DNA of 64,000 bases from Onthophagus taurus. Lineage: Eukaryota > Arthropoda > Insecta > Coleoptera > Scarabaeidae. Positions 43,150 to 54,731 of the stretch are shown here, in pieces (the first letter of the stretch is position 1; the number at the start of each line of letters is the position of its first letter). The notes below the pieces were generated by a model. That model did no database searches. It had not been told where the DNA came from and was given only the letters and a program-made list of their open reading frames with translations. A program made the translations under genes and the position numbers. The stretch is from NCBI RefSeq assembly GCF_036711975.1, contig NC_091968.1:10726001-10790000 (forward strand), written 5' to 3'.

Positions 43150-44480
43150 ATAATTTTTTACCATTAATCTGCTATACCAGGACCATAAAGCTGCCCTTCT
43201 CTGTTCTCAAATTCATTGTCATTTTCTTTTCTTGCTGCTTTAATACTGGAGCTTGCCTCTCTCGTTACATCTGTTAACGAGCGCTCGTCGAGTTTTATCC
43301 GCTTTACATCGGCTGCAAGGCAAAAATTGTAGACTTCTGGTTCAATATTAATCTCCAACGCTCTCATAATTCTCAGACAATTTGTCATACCGTCGTTAAA
43401 ATTACACACAGCAATATCAGTCGCTATGATTAACACCTTTTTACCGCTTGAATATGACTTTGGAGCTAATTTCCCAGCAGTAGAATTGAAGCTCTCAGTG
43501 CTGTTTTAGGTAAAGCTCCACATAAATTGGTTTAATAGCTTGAAAAACTTCCTGCGATAGAGGCAATTTATGATATAACGTGTCTAATGAACCCATTTCT
43601 TGCGCCTTTTTTCAATCACACCATGTCTCGGAACACTTGTTATACTGCGGATTTTCGTCGGTGGAAATCTTATGAAATAAAGTCGCCCAGATTTCGTTCG
43701 AGTTCTGGTTCCGTCGTATTGCCAAACCATAATAAATTGATAGTTGATCGATTAATTTGGCAGTCACTTTACCTTTTCCTCCTAGACCTTTCACTTTTTT
43801 TTAGGATTTCTCAATCGAGTGCCCGTTCTCTTCTGCACATGATCAATGCACCCTTTTTTTTTGAACGTCAACATTTTTATATGGATTTTCCTCTAATATG
43901 CCCGTAAAGGTTTTACTGTTGGCATCTCCAACATAATTTACATACTTGATACCACGTAACGTTTCAGAACGTTTGAACATTTTGACAACAGCGTCGACTT
44001 TCATTTTTCCTGATGAATCCTCATGATTGGCTTGGCAAATTTCGGTGTGAGTTTTAAGCCACTCTTCATATTCAGCACCTTCCAACTTACTTTTCCAATG
44101 TTCACAAGACTTACAGTACTTCGACTTTACTTCAACGTCGACTATTTTGCCGGTGAACCATCCAATTAATGTAACGTCATTAAAGCGTCCGAAAAGCGAC
44201 GAAACCCACGTTTTCTCCACGAACCGTCACCGGAAACAGTTATTCCTGTAAGTTGTCCACTTTCTTCACTTCTCTTTTTCTCTACTTCCGATGCTTCATA
44301 CCAGCGTCTCGTACTGTAGCTGTTGAACCGGAAATCACATCCACAATTTTGTCAAAAAAGACTGAAATATCGGTCAAATCCATGAAGGCACAAAATTTCA
44401 TTATTCCGGCTAGTCCTACTCCTGATAGTCGCATTGCTAGCACGATTCGATGATTAATTTCATAGGTGTTTCGAATAAAT
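43150..44480 (-). pseudogene. Mutator-like transposase, frameshifted
   Basis: Minus-strand blocks in order: RIVLAMRLSGVGLAGIMKF and CAFMDLTDISVFFDKI (near 44400), GITVSGDGSWRKRGF (44210), SSLFGRFNDVTLIGWFTGKI and VDVEVKSKYCKSCEHWKS (44190-44080), GKMKVDAVVKMFKRSETL and KYVNYVGDANSKTF (43990-43910), then KGLGGKGKVTAKLIDQL and NQNSNEIWATLFHKIST (43790-43660). This is the order of the insect Mutator-like transposase domain (DGSW, KYCK-C, GDxDSK, KGKLT). At least three frameshifts. The termini were not recognised. Confidence 0.75.
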
Positions 44481-44606
44481 TTTACGCGTTTTTACTCTAC
44501 GGAATATTCACGTCCTTCGTGTATATGTGCTGACGCTATTCTAAGATGATTTTGATTCAAATGCTGTAATTTAGTAACGGAATGTTCCTGATTGGTAGGT
44601 TGGCAG

Positions 44607-45204
44607 TAGGGATCCCGTACATATTTAAATCTCGAAAATTATCCCGGGAAATCGATTATGATTTCGGGATTATGTTTATGTCATTAATTTACTATTTTTT
44701 GAAGAATAAGACTCGATCTGCCGGTTGGCTTGATCTATTGATCTATCAATTAATTTTATTTTGCTAAACAAACAACAGCCAGCTGTCCAGTTAACCAAGA
44801 ATGCACTCTTCAATACATTGATTCAAGAAATTCATGTATTCAATAATGGCGGTAGCATGGGTAAAAATCTTCAATTCACTTTCTTATGTTTGAAAACTAT
44901 TCTACCAACAAGTGTGGAATCGGAACGGTGCTTCTCTTAAGCAGGTTTATTAAACACAAAATTTAGATATCGTTTAGGAGATAAAACAATAGATAAATTG
45001 TTTGTTCTCATTTCTTTAAGAATAGTTCTATGGATGGTAGATTTTTGTATAATGCCTTGTATTATGGTTAGAATAAACTGTAACACCTTGAACACTTTTT
45101 ATTTATAATTACATCTGTAACCCATAAAACTCGGGATTACCCGTATAGAGAATTCTGATCCCTAAATCCCAGGATTATAAAAACCCTTATTGATTGCAAT
45201 CCCT
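44607..45204 (+). mobile_element. small hAT derivative with 8-bp duplication
   Basis: Ends TAGGGATCCCG and ATTGCAATCCCTA, flanked by GTTGGCAG (44599-44606) and GTCGGCAG (45205-45212), 7 of 8 identical. Inside, about 44880-45010 encodes TILPTSVESERCFS, a stop, then RYRLGDKTIDKLFVLISL, the hAT dimerisation domain. The rest of the transposase is deleted. Confidence 0.8.
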
Positions 45205-45792
45205 AGTCGGCAGATAGCAGAAATTTCGAAACAATATTTTTTACAAATATAGAATTGTTTTCTTCTTATTCTACAATGTTTCAAGAATCTTTAAGGCCAA
45301 TAAAACAAAGCGACTTTTTTAAAAATCTACAGTGGTGTTACCCCTTAAACAGTGATTATCTTGGAAACAGAGAACTTTAGAGAAGATTGGTATGTATACC
45401 AAATTTATGTAAAACTGTCTGAGAAACTGTTTCAAGTTGTATGAGTTGTCAAAATTTTAACGATTACAAAGGTATGACTACTTTTAGGGAGTTTTTTAGG
45501 GTAGGCAGCGCCATATGACAGATAGATCAAAACTAATACCGTATTATTATTTATCGTCTTAAAAAATAATAATGTACCAATTTTCATGTTCACAATCTAA
45601 GAGATAAACAAAATTATTAAAGAAAAACAAAAATTAAATATTAACTTTAAGCATCTGTATCTTCGTTATTATTAACAATTGGACTAAGATAAATTGAGTT
45701 AAATCGTAATAATTTAACGTAAGGAATTCACTGTTGCTCTGTATCCCATTACTAATGGACCACCCTGTATAATCTAATTATGTTATGTTTAG

Positions 45793-47053
45793 AAATCAAT
45801 ATTTAGAAACTGGAAAGCTTTCTGATGAAAATATAAAACAAGAACCGGTTGATACACTGCCACCACCCGGGTTACGTCGAATGGTTCTAGGTCAAATGGA
45901 AACTAACGAAGCTAGACCTACACCAAACGATGAACCCCCACCGGGATTAAGCAGAATGGTTCTTGGACAAACCGAAAGTGGTCCGAATATGAAACTTGGT
46001 TTTTCGAGAATGATTCCGGGTGAGTCAAGCTCCCCAGAAACATCCAGACAATACCCACCCCCAGTTTCTTCATACATGGATGAACCACAAGATTCGGAAG
46101 GTGAAATCAATCAAGCTCCCCAACAAAGATCTGCAACAATCGGAGCTGATACCCCGCCGGGTCTTCAAACTAACTCAAATAGAGCAGAAATAATTATCGG
46201 GCAAGATTCGATTTCTCAAGAAAATGATAAAGAACGCCCAGAAAGCATAGAAGGTCAACCAACTGACCCCGGAACTGTCACATCAATCACCTCGGGATTG
46301 CGAGATCTTACAATTGACTCAAACACTTCGATTATGGATGATCCATCAATACGTAGATCCACTTCCGATAGCGAAGCAGAAGAAGAATTAAGCAGATCAT
46401 CGAGGGATAAACAACGAGATCGGCGATACACTCGCGAATCTGACCGTCGTCAACCCGAAAAACAACGCTATTCCCCCATGGAAAGCTACGATCATAATAC
46501 AAAACGAGGTTATAGAAGGAGAGATCAACGTCATTACGACGACGACACCGATTATTACAGCGATCGGGAACAAAAGGAACGTGAAGATTACGAAATTAAT
46601 CGAAAGTCAACCTCTTTAAGACGTAGTGATAAAGATTTAGATAAAAATAAGAGACGAAGAGATGGTTACGATCGACGCGGTGCAGAACGATATGAACGAG
46701 ATATGCCAAGGAAAAAAGATAATTATGATCAAAAAGATTATAATCGGAAAAATGATCGAAATAAGGAAGGTTATGAAACCAGGAAAGATTACGATATGGA
46801 TCGGAAAGATGGAAGGGATTACGGAAAAGGGAAAGATTATAAGAGGGATCGGAGGGACTATGAAACAAGTAGAAATAAAGGTGATTATTATGATAGGTAT
46901 GGAAGGTATGATGATCGATATGATGACCGATCGAGGCCTTCAAGTCGATCGGATTCGATGAGGGAAGGATTTAGAGATCGTGATGAAGAAAGGAGATATA
47001 GGGATTCGAGAGGTTCAAGGAGACATAATCGCGATTTTAATCCTTATATGCAA
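45793..47053 (+). CDS. Sec16: Sec16, coding exon 3
   Basis: Acceptor TGTTTAG, donor CAA|GTAAGT; enters with one base of a codon, leaves in phase 0. Starts NQYLETGKLSDENIKQ and carries three related repeats, PPPGLRRMVLGQ, PPPGLSRMVLGQ and GFSRMIPGE, a known Sec16 feature. The rest is strongly charged and rich in R, D, Y and K (DRRYTRESDRRQPEKQ, DYDMDRKDGRDYGKGK), ending RHNRDFNPYMQ. An arginine-rich region before the central domain targets Sec16 to ER exit sites in flies; this stretch is the likely counterpart. Confidence 0.85.
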
Positions 47054-48387
47054 GTAAGTGATGGAATTAAGTTATGTTTCATTATTTTAAGCTCCATCTT
47101 TGAACCAATGATTCAATTAATTGACATATGAAGGGTACAGGGGAAAAACATACTAAGTCACAAAAGTCAAGTTGCGGGATAATCGAAGTTTAAAGTTCAA
47201 AACTCTATAACTTTTTAAATATAGATAATGCTATTAACTAGTTTGAATAAGAAAGTATAACAGATTAGTCTTAATAAATACCCTTAGTATCATTTTTTTT
47301 TGAAATTTCAAATTTGAAGAAAATTCAATGTTGATAATTTTTAGCAATCATTTTTATGTGAAGTCTATTACTAATATGACCCAAAGCAAAAAATATGTGT
47401 TTTTTTTAAATTATATTTTTAACGAAAGAACTAAAGTTAACATAGAGATTACATATAGTACATTTTAATCAGTATAGCGTCTTGTTTTTTGATATGGAGA
47501 TCTTGATATCTAATTAGTGTCCTGCAACAATAATAAAAGAACAGTACAACTCAATGATTCAAGGTTATTATAAAATAACTTACCTCTAGAAATACATCCT
47601 CGTCATCTTCATCGTTATCTTGGTCAACGATTTTAAGATTTTGGTAGAACAGTTTAGCTTCGGGTCCGCAGAAGCGACTTAAAAACATTATGTTATCGAA
47701 TTTCTTTTTTGGAATCGGAATTGGGCCCTCATAAAGTAGTTCTGGTTCCTCTGCTTCTCGCTTTCTGTTCTGTCCAACACTCGTCTACTTCTTCTTCTTG
47801 TCCAGTATAATGTGAGATTCCCAGCTCCCAGAATAAGATTCCCGTAACTGTACTGTCCGTGGATGTTGTTTTTCAAAGAGAATCTCAATAATGGGTCTGG
47901 TCTGAAAAGAAGCTTTTTTTTTGTAGGACGTGGTCAAAAAGTATTTACTCCAATGTTTAAAGAGGCTCCTATCGCATTCGATTACTGTAAATGGGGAAGG
48001 TTTTGAGCGTGATGTTCATTCCACGTGAAGGCTGCTCAATTCTAACTTTTGTGTTGATAAGGCCCATATTTTTGTCACACTCCATGTAACTATGTCTCCT
48101 AATTGGAAACGTAACTTGAACTGTATCGAAACGATCTAGGTCATGAACAAGGCGATGAAGAGATCTGAATAGCGTATAATTTTTATTTTGCCCGGCACAA
48201 CTGTCGCAAAATATATCAAGATGTCTTACTTCAGGTGACAAAATGTTTTTGCAAAAGTGGTAAAGCATAGAGACCACATCATCTGCTCCCTTTTTTGCAA
48301 TGGTCTGATCATATGTGAAAAAGTAAGAATCGGCGGTAGAAAGAACATGGATATTGAACATATAAAATGACAAGTGATGTTTATAAT

Positions 48388-49358
48388 TAGGGCCCTGAAC
48401 TTTTGTAACGGTACGATACGATTTACCCCCTCCACTTGTTCTCCTAGAAAATGATCGGTTGTTATTGACGACCGACGATCGGTTTTTTATTGCGCATCAA
48501 TGTCAACATTGTCAACTGTCAGTACGATTTCACTGTTGTCCAAATGTGCAGTATTCGACGCTTTTCATCCGCATAATTTCGTCAAATTTGCTATTTATCT
48601 TTCTTTAGTTACCTTTAATTGGAAGTTGGAGTTCTGTTTGAGTTCGTATTATTGTTTTTTTTTAAGAATTGTTTTTAGTTTCCCTTTGTGGTAAAATTGT
48701 TGTTCGGATTTGAGAATTGTTCAACAAATTGCCGAAAACAATATACCTTTAACTCTTAAGGAAAAATATGGTTCAATAGCTCAGTATTTTATTTATGCTC
48801 CATTTACAAGTTGTGATGTTGAAAGATTATTTTATAGGTATAAACTCATTTTAACGTCAACTAGAACGTCATTTACAGAAGAAAATTTAGGGATGGTTGT
48901 TTCAATATGCGTTAACAGCAATTTTTTTATATCCGTATCCGATTTGTGATTGATATTACAAATCGGATCATGTTTTTTTGAATTAAAGTTATAAAATATA
49001 CCGTATTTTCTCGAATCTAATCCGCACCTTTTTTACAAATTTTGTATGCTCTAAAATCAAATGCGGATTACAATCGGATGTAGATTACATTGGAAAACCA
49101 ACTTTTTTTACCATCATTGCATTTTTTAAATCGAGGTGCGGATTAGATTCGAGTGCGGATAAGATTCGAGAAAATACGGTATTTTTTTTTAATATTTTCA
49201 AATCGTACTGACAGTTGACACTGACGTGTAATAAACCGATTGTCGGTCGTCAACAACAACCGATGAGGCGAGTTGACTTGACGCCACCGACTTGTTTTCT
49301 AAGAGAACAAGTGGTGGGGGTAAATCGTATCGTTCCGTTACAAAAGTTCCGTGCCCTA
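48388..49358 (+). mobile_element. hAT element inserted in the TE2 gene
   Basis: TIRs TAGGGCCCTGAACTTTTG and, inverted, TAGGGCACGGAACTTTTG, both continuing GTAACGG, CGATACGATTTACCCCC. Flanked by TTTATAAT on both sides (48380-48387, 49359-49366), an exact 8-bp duplication. 48710-48949 encodes APFTSCDVERLFYRYKLIL, the dimerisation-domain motif of a hAT; the rest of the transposase is deleted. Confidence 0.85.
49000..49181. repeat. TACCGTATTTTCTCGAATC foldback MITE
   Basis: Inverted ends TACCGTATTTTCTCGAATCT, with CTAATCCGCACC inside, at 49000 and 49181. It lies within the hAT at 48388-49358, so it is a third nesting level in intron 3. Confidence 0.8.
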
Positions 49359-50992
49359 TTTATAATATACGTCATTTGTTGGAATATTAGGCACCGGCAG
49401 ATTCTTCATAAAATCCATGCAGATGGATTCATAAGAGGCAGATTTTGTTGCTTTTTTCTTTGCCAATCTTTTCCTCTTATAAAACATTTTAGCTTTTCTC
49501 AAATGTAACTCGTTAAGTACGGTTAAATTCCGTATATCCTTTTCTTTTGCGATGCACTCTTCTGGTGTACAATTTTCTTTTTCTTTTTGAAGGCATGACA
49601 CCTTATCCTGGAATTCGTCGCAGTTCGAACAGGTGTCTGTTCTTGGATACCCAAATGAAATATTATATTGGGTATTAAAAATATTTCTGTAACATTCGTA
49701 TGACACGGGATTTTCTGGATTTATATCAGTGTACATATTGTGCAATTTTTTAATCGAAAGATCATCAGGTAAATATAAACGTTTGGAATCATGCAAGCTA
49801 TAGTGTGATTTCCTACCTTTTAGAGACTGAATATGGGAATGAATCCTTTCTATTGTTTGGTCTGACAGTTTGTGTTTTCTATTTTTGTGTTTACCTTTGT
49901 TGTCGATTGGAGGATTTCCTGTTGTAATGAGTGAATGTTGGATAGTCCTTATGATCTGAGAAGTTATCCCAAAAATTGAAAGAAATGCCTTCTTGCATAT
50001 AGGAACCTCAATCGCACCTGTTTCAGTCTAACTTTGTAACAAAATGCATGATTGTGCAAGTTACTGTCTGCTTCATTTTTTCGTGGTCTTCTACGTTTTA
50101 TCTGATGAATTGAAATTAAGCCAGCTAAATAAGCACTTTGATTGTTTTTCGATCCCAGCAAATTAAAATCTTTTAACAAACCGTCTCTTTCTTTAACGGA
50201 TACTGTTTCAAAACATTTTAAACGCTTGCAGGAGCAACTGTCACCACACTCATGGCTAGCAACACGTAACCTCTTATTAGCAGAACGTAATCTTCCTGTA
50301 ACTTTCCTTTTTTTTGTATTTCGTCCAAAACTTACAGACGTCTCATTTTCGTCTTCACTCGACATTATTAACACTGTATTAAACACGATCAGTAAGTCAA
50401 TAAGAAAATAAAAACTTCAAGCACAAACACAACATTACAACGAAATAACTTGTGACACTGACGCAATCTGATGCAAACGTCACATTTATGCAAGTCTGCT
50501 TGATGAGTCCGGTGGACTTAGAATGTTCTTTCGTTGCACACTCAAATTTCAAAGCCGATTTCTATGGACTAGGATTGATATTTCATTATATGGACTTGAT
50601 ACAAAGCTAGAGTCATGTCGTCGCTAACAGATGGCACCAAAATCTAAAAAATGAATTGTTGTGACTTAGTATGTTCTTCCCCTGTACCCTTCATATAATA
50701 TATAACTTAAAAAGCGATTTGTGACCAAGGTTTTTATATAAGAGGTTGTCTAGGTTTATACGCAACCGTACTACGCATTACGTCATAAGCGTTGTTCGTT
50801 GGGACTGTACAACATGGCACTAGTATGACGTCATAGTGCAATTAAGTGTAAGTAAGTGCAATGTCTTGTCAATTGAATGCAGGTCAGAAAAGTGTGTAAA
50901 CCGTGGTTGCAACGAATAGATTTTTATCAAAAAAAGTGTATAATATGTTGAGGTTATGTTAATATCAAAAAAAATAGGAGTATAACTTTATA

Positions 50993-53152
50993 CAGAGTGT
51001 CTCCGAAATGCATGTACAACGGAAGACCACAGATTCCTTGGCTCAAAATAGGTCGATTTAAGTTAAGTTATCTATATCCAAAGTTGCTTCGTTTCGCCGC
51101 TAGAGGACTTCAAGGTTAGCAAAAAAAATTCTTTTATTTTTTATAACTCGAAAACACGTAAATCAATTGTGAAACCATTTTTCTGAAGTGAGTTCCTAGG
51201 TTCAATTAACGTCTTTTTATGGTTTTTGATACAATTTTAGAAACACAGGAATAATGGAAAAATCATGTATTCCCGGATATTACTCCATATTTCTTTTCTG
51301 GCTAGGCGACAATTACATTATTACAATTTCTGAATAGCCCATTTAGTTCTGAACCGTTTTTGTCTCTTATAAGTTTTTGATTACATAAGTGGTTAAGCCA
51401 GAAAAAAGGTATTTTTAAATATCTGCAAGTCTTGTTTACGTCATTGCTGTTACAAAAGTTATCTCACCGTAGTTGGCACTGATTTCAACTAATTGCAATT
51501 TATGTTTAACGTGAATACAATATCATTAATTGATCAAAATCGTGGGAATTCAATGATCCTAAAAGCATACAGTGTGAGGAAACAACGTAGTCGTATTTAG
51601 TTGTTTCAGTACTAGAAAGAAAAACTTTTAATCAATTCTAAGAAACAAAAGGTAACAATAAACTCAACAAATGCCAACACAACAAATAGGAAATATTTAT
51701 AAAAATTGTTCAAAATGACTGCCGTTTTTCAAAATACATAAATTTACTCATCGTAAAAAGTTAAATTGCACTCTGTCCATTGTTTTCCGATTATTTAATG
51801 TATTAAATGCTAACCAAATTTTTCTTCGTTTTTCCTCTTCACTATCAGTTGTAGAGGCATAGACTTTTGACTTAAATGCCCCGCAGGGAAAATAATCACA
51901 CGGTGTAAGGTCTGGTGATCTTGCTGGCCATTTTATTGGGGCATCAGCTTCCCTTCCAATCCATCGATTTGGTATTGTTACCGGTCCAATGATGTTATCG
52001 CCAATAATTCCAGCCCAAACATTGACTTTGAATTGATGCTAATGATGGACTGCTGTGGTCATATGCGGATTTTCTTCAGCATAAACATGATCGTTACGCA
52101 TGTTAGTGATACCAGATCTGGTAAACGTTGCCTCATCTGTCAATAAAATCCTTCTACTAAAATGTGGGTCGTGGATTCTTTCGTTTTGGATGAGTTGGCA
52201 GAAAGTCAAACGCAGTTCGTGATCCACAGATAAAAGCTCTTGCACTTTTTGAAGGTGGTATGGGTGTAATAATTGTTCTTTTATTACCCTATGGACAACA
52301 TCTTTAGAGACTTCTAGTTGATTTCCTAAGAGCCTTGTACCAATTTTAGGGTTTTCTGCCACTTTTTCAAGAACCCTTTCTTCTAACTCTACAGTTCGCC
52401 TTGTACGTTGACATCCACGGTCTGTGTATTTCGGTTTGGAGTTTCCTAATCGTCGAGTGCCAACCGACTCGAGAAACTTTTCCCAACCATTAAATTGACA
52501 TTGGTCATAAACTAAAATCATATCTACTTGCTCATCATATGTGTAAGTATCCATTATAAAAATAACGTTAAACAGGATTTATTGATGTTAACTGACAGTT
52601 AAATGCAAAGCATACTAGAGTTATGTTTTATCATTGCAATAACACATGCATTATCCTTTTGTTTCTCTTTGTCGTACTGAATCAACTAAATACGACTACC
52701 CTTTTTTCTAACACTGTAGGCTTTGAGGATCATTGAATGCCCACGCTTTTGATCAATTAATGATATTGTATTCACATTAAACATAAATTGCAATTAGTTG
52801 AAATCAGTGCCAACTACGATGAGGTAACTTTTGTAACTGCAATGACGTAAACAAGGCTTGCAGATATTTAAAAATACCTTTTTCTGGCTTAACCACTTAT
52901 GTAATCAAAATCTTATAAGAGACAAAAACGGTTTGTCGCCTAGCCAGAAAAAAAAATGGAGTAATATCCAGTGAACACATGACTTTTCCATCATTCCTGT
53001 GTTTCTAAAATTGTAAATTTTTTTGCTAACTTTGAAGTCCTCTAGCGGCAAAACGAAGCAACTTTGGATATAGATAACTTAACTTAAATCGACCTATTTT
53101 GAGCCAAGGAATCTGCGGTCTTCCGTTGTACACGCATTTCGGAGACATACTG
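50993..53152 (-). mobile_element. mariner-like element with long TIRs (M1)
   Basis: Ends CAGAGTGTCTCCGAAATGCA and, inverted, CAGTATGTCTCCGAAATGCG, flanked by TA. The inverted arms extend about 500-600 bp (50993-51610 and 52680-53152, with indels), including CCACAGATTCCTTGG and AAGTTGCTTCGTTT. It sits in the 3' UTR of the RpL27A exon carried by element X. Confidence 0.85.
51770..52554 (-). pseudogene. M1 transposase remnant
   Basis: Starts MDTYTYDEQVDMILVYDQ and contains the helix-turn-helix QLEVSKDVVHRVI and the first catalytic block ILLTDEATFTRSG. A TAG stop at about 52036 follows HH, then VNVWAGIIGDNIIGPVTI. A deletion removes the block with the second catalytic Asp and joins to WPARSPDLTPCDYF with the third. 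Inactive. Confidence 0.8.
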
Positions 53153-53191
53153 TATAATAATTTTTTGTTTTTATAATAACTTTATTACAAC

Positions 53192-53320
53192 TTAAGCTGT
53201 TAATATACAAGCTCCATCAACAGCTTTAATTTTATGTTCTGCTGATTTCGAAAAGAATTTGGCCTTAACAATAACGGGCTGATTTGGAATTCTTCCTTTG
53301 CCTAATAATTTATAGTAACC
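53192..53320 (-). pseudogene. RpL27A: ribosomal protein L27A, last exon only
   Basis: Minus-strand exon: acceptor TTTTTTTTAG, then 42 codons [20 protein letters not shown]...[20 protein letters not shown]...TA and stop, with AATAAA 10 bp after the stop. This is the C-terminus of eL15-type large-subunit protein L27a (uL15), which has [21 protein letters not shown] in animals. The frame is intact but AVDGAC and IPNQ depart from the near-invariant family sequence. No other exon of the gene is found in the window, and the piece lies inside element X, so it is more likely a captured, probably dead, exon than a nested host gene. Confidence 0.75.
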
Positions 53321-53718
53321 CTAAAAAAAACAAATTAATATCTTATTTATAGTCTGTTGTCCATTTATCTATCTACTATCTTGTCCATTTTCTACTGCCT
53401 CTACTGGGATTTAATGTACTGTGTTCTCTAATACAACAAATATTAATTATTATAAGGTTTTCTTTCTTAATATTTAATATTAATTATTACAAAACACGCT
53501 TTCAAATATTCCGCCATTTTAGTTACACTGAAGTACACTGCACTTATTGAACTTAATCGGAAGCAGGTGCAACAAAATCTGCACTAACTTGCACCGGCTG
53601 CACGAAGTTGCACTGCTCATGGCCCAAAGAACAGTATGAGTGCAACTGCAGTAAACTACACTATTCCCAACGAACACACAACATCTGCACTAAACTGCTT
53701 AGTGCAAGTAGTGCAATC

Positions 53719-53886
53719 CAGTGGCGCCGACTACGGGAGGCTCAAGCCCCGCAGCCTCCCCCCGTAGTCGGCGCCACGGGGCTTGAGCCCCCCAGAAAAT
53801 TGTAAAAGTGTACAATTGTATTGTAATAAGGTGTACCATTTGAAAAAGGTCAGCCCCCCTTAAATATTAAAAAGTCGGCGCCACTG
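53719..53886. mobile_element. 168-bp hAT MITE with hairpin half
   Basis: Ends CAGTGGCGCCGACT and AGTCGGCGCCACTG; flanks GTGCAATC (53711-53718) and GTGCAGTC (53887-53894), 7 of 8 identical. The left half itself folds: CGCCGACTACGGGAGGCT pairs with AGCCTCCCCCCGTAGTCGG. Confidence 0.85.
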
Positions 53887-54731
53887 GTGCAGTCCCAACG
53901 AACAAAACTATTGGCGGAAAATAATACCGGGAAATAATTCAAATGTTTAAAATAATGTATTACGTTAATATATTTGTGTGGAATATAATTAACTGCGGTA
54001 GTAAAACGGAAAATAATTCAATTTGATTTTTGATATAAATTCACTTATCATAAAATAATTGAGGGAAACTAAAGTACTAATTGATTGACACTTCAACTCT
54101 CACTAAACATGACCTTGAGGTTACGCGCGCAATCTGCCGCCACTTACGTTACGAAACACTTCCGCTGTTGCCCTTCGCCCACAAACTAAAATCAAAGTAT
54201 TGCAGTATAGGAACCTAGACAACTTCTTATACGGGTGAGTTTTTTTCCATGTTTAATATGGAGATTTGAAAACTAGCGGAGATAGAGAGACGATTAAATG
54301 TGGAAAGAATTGCAGTTTCATGAACTCAATTTAATGAGCTAGGTTTCTCGAAAAAACCGTTTTTTTGCTATATCGTTCGATACCTATGGCTCCGTTATTA
54401 TTGATTTTAGGAAAAATGTGTAAAGGAAAAATTTGTAGGGTATTATATATTTAATAAAACAGTCCAACTGATTTTATAATTTAAGCAATAATTTTTGAGT
54501 TATGACACAAACCTGTAATTTTTCTAATGGAAACCATAGTTGGTCATGACTTTATAAAAAAAGGCATAGATATTTTTATTAATAAATAAATTATAGCCAT
54601 TTATTCTTTTAATTTGCAAACGGTTCAGGTAGTATGCTATGGAAACAATTGATAGATACGTTTGGTTATGACAGCTTAAGGCAAACGTATGTTTCGTTAC
54701 GTTGGTTGAGGTTTTGTAAATTACAATCAAT

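Larger units (their letters stand above)
40322..45769. mobile_element. long-TIR mariner-like element filling intron 2
   Basis: The right end reads, inverted, TACAGGGTGGTCCATTAGTA. The left end matches from TCCATTA on, but its outermost 10 bases have decayed. The arms are long: 40322-40440 and 42040-42330 on the left pair with 45340-45769 on the right (shared ACAGAGCAACAGTGA, TTACGATTTAAC, TCTGAGAAACTGTTTC in inverse orientation). The left arm is split by PLE-like and CTAG-rich sequence. No transposase of its own is recognised. Confidence 0.75.
40311..45792 (+). other. Sec16: Sec16 intron 2, almost wholly transposon
   Basis: GTAAAT donor to TGTTTAG acceptor, 5.5 kb. Inverted repeats starting only about 11 bp from the donor and ending about 23 bp from the acceptor show that nearly all of it is inserted sequence. 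Confidence 0.8.
47580..50386 (-). pseudogene. TE2 DUF7869-like protein, broken
   Basis: The N-terminus at 50386 (MSSEDENETSVSFGR) has basic KKRKVTGRLRSANKRLR and a cysteine block CGDSCSCKRLKC. A frameshift near 50030 follows, then ICKKAFLSIFGITS, KGRKSHYS, KRLYLPDDLSIKKLHNMYTD, NISFGYPRTDTCSNCDEF and PTNDVYYK. The hAT interrupts; the gene resumes at 48380 with SFYMFNIHVLS, LDIFCDSCAGQNKNYTLF and RRHSYMECDKNMG, then shifts again through RESYSGSWESHIIL and FLSRFCGPEAKLFYQNL. It shows the full domain order that TE1 lacks on its left. Confidence 0.7.
47130..50692 (-). mobile_element. DUF7869-type DNA transposon, complete (TE2)
   Basis: 34-bp terminal repeats, GAAGGGTACAGGGGAARAAC then ATACTAAGTCACAA, at both ends, flanked by ATAT (47126-47129, 50693-50696). 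Encodes the same kind of protein as TE1. A hAT (48388-49358) has jumped into its gene. The 4-bp duplication would fit Sola-type elements, but I could not confirm that assignment. Confidence 0.8.

Noticed and set aside
46596..46961. Alternative frames inside Sec16 exon 3
   Set aside because: Produced by the repetitive R/D/Y codons of the true frame.
47054..47131. Sec16 reading through into a stop after exon 3
   Set aside because: A strong GTAAGT donor follows NPYMQ and exon 4 joins in phase; the extension is intronic.
53192..53320. Functional RpL27A gene nested in Sec16
   Set aside because: No other exon is present in the window, conserved residues differ, and the exon lies within transposon ends.
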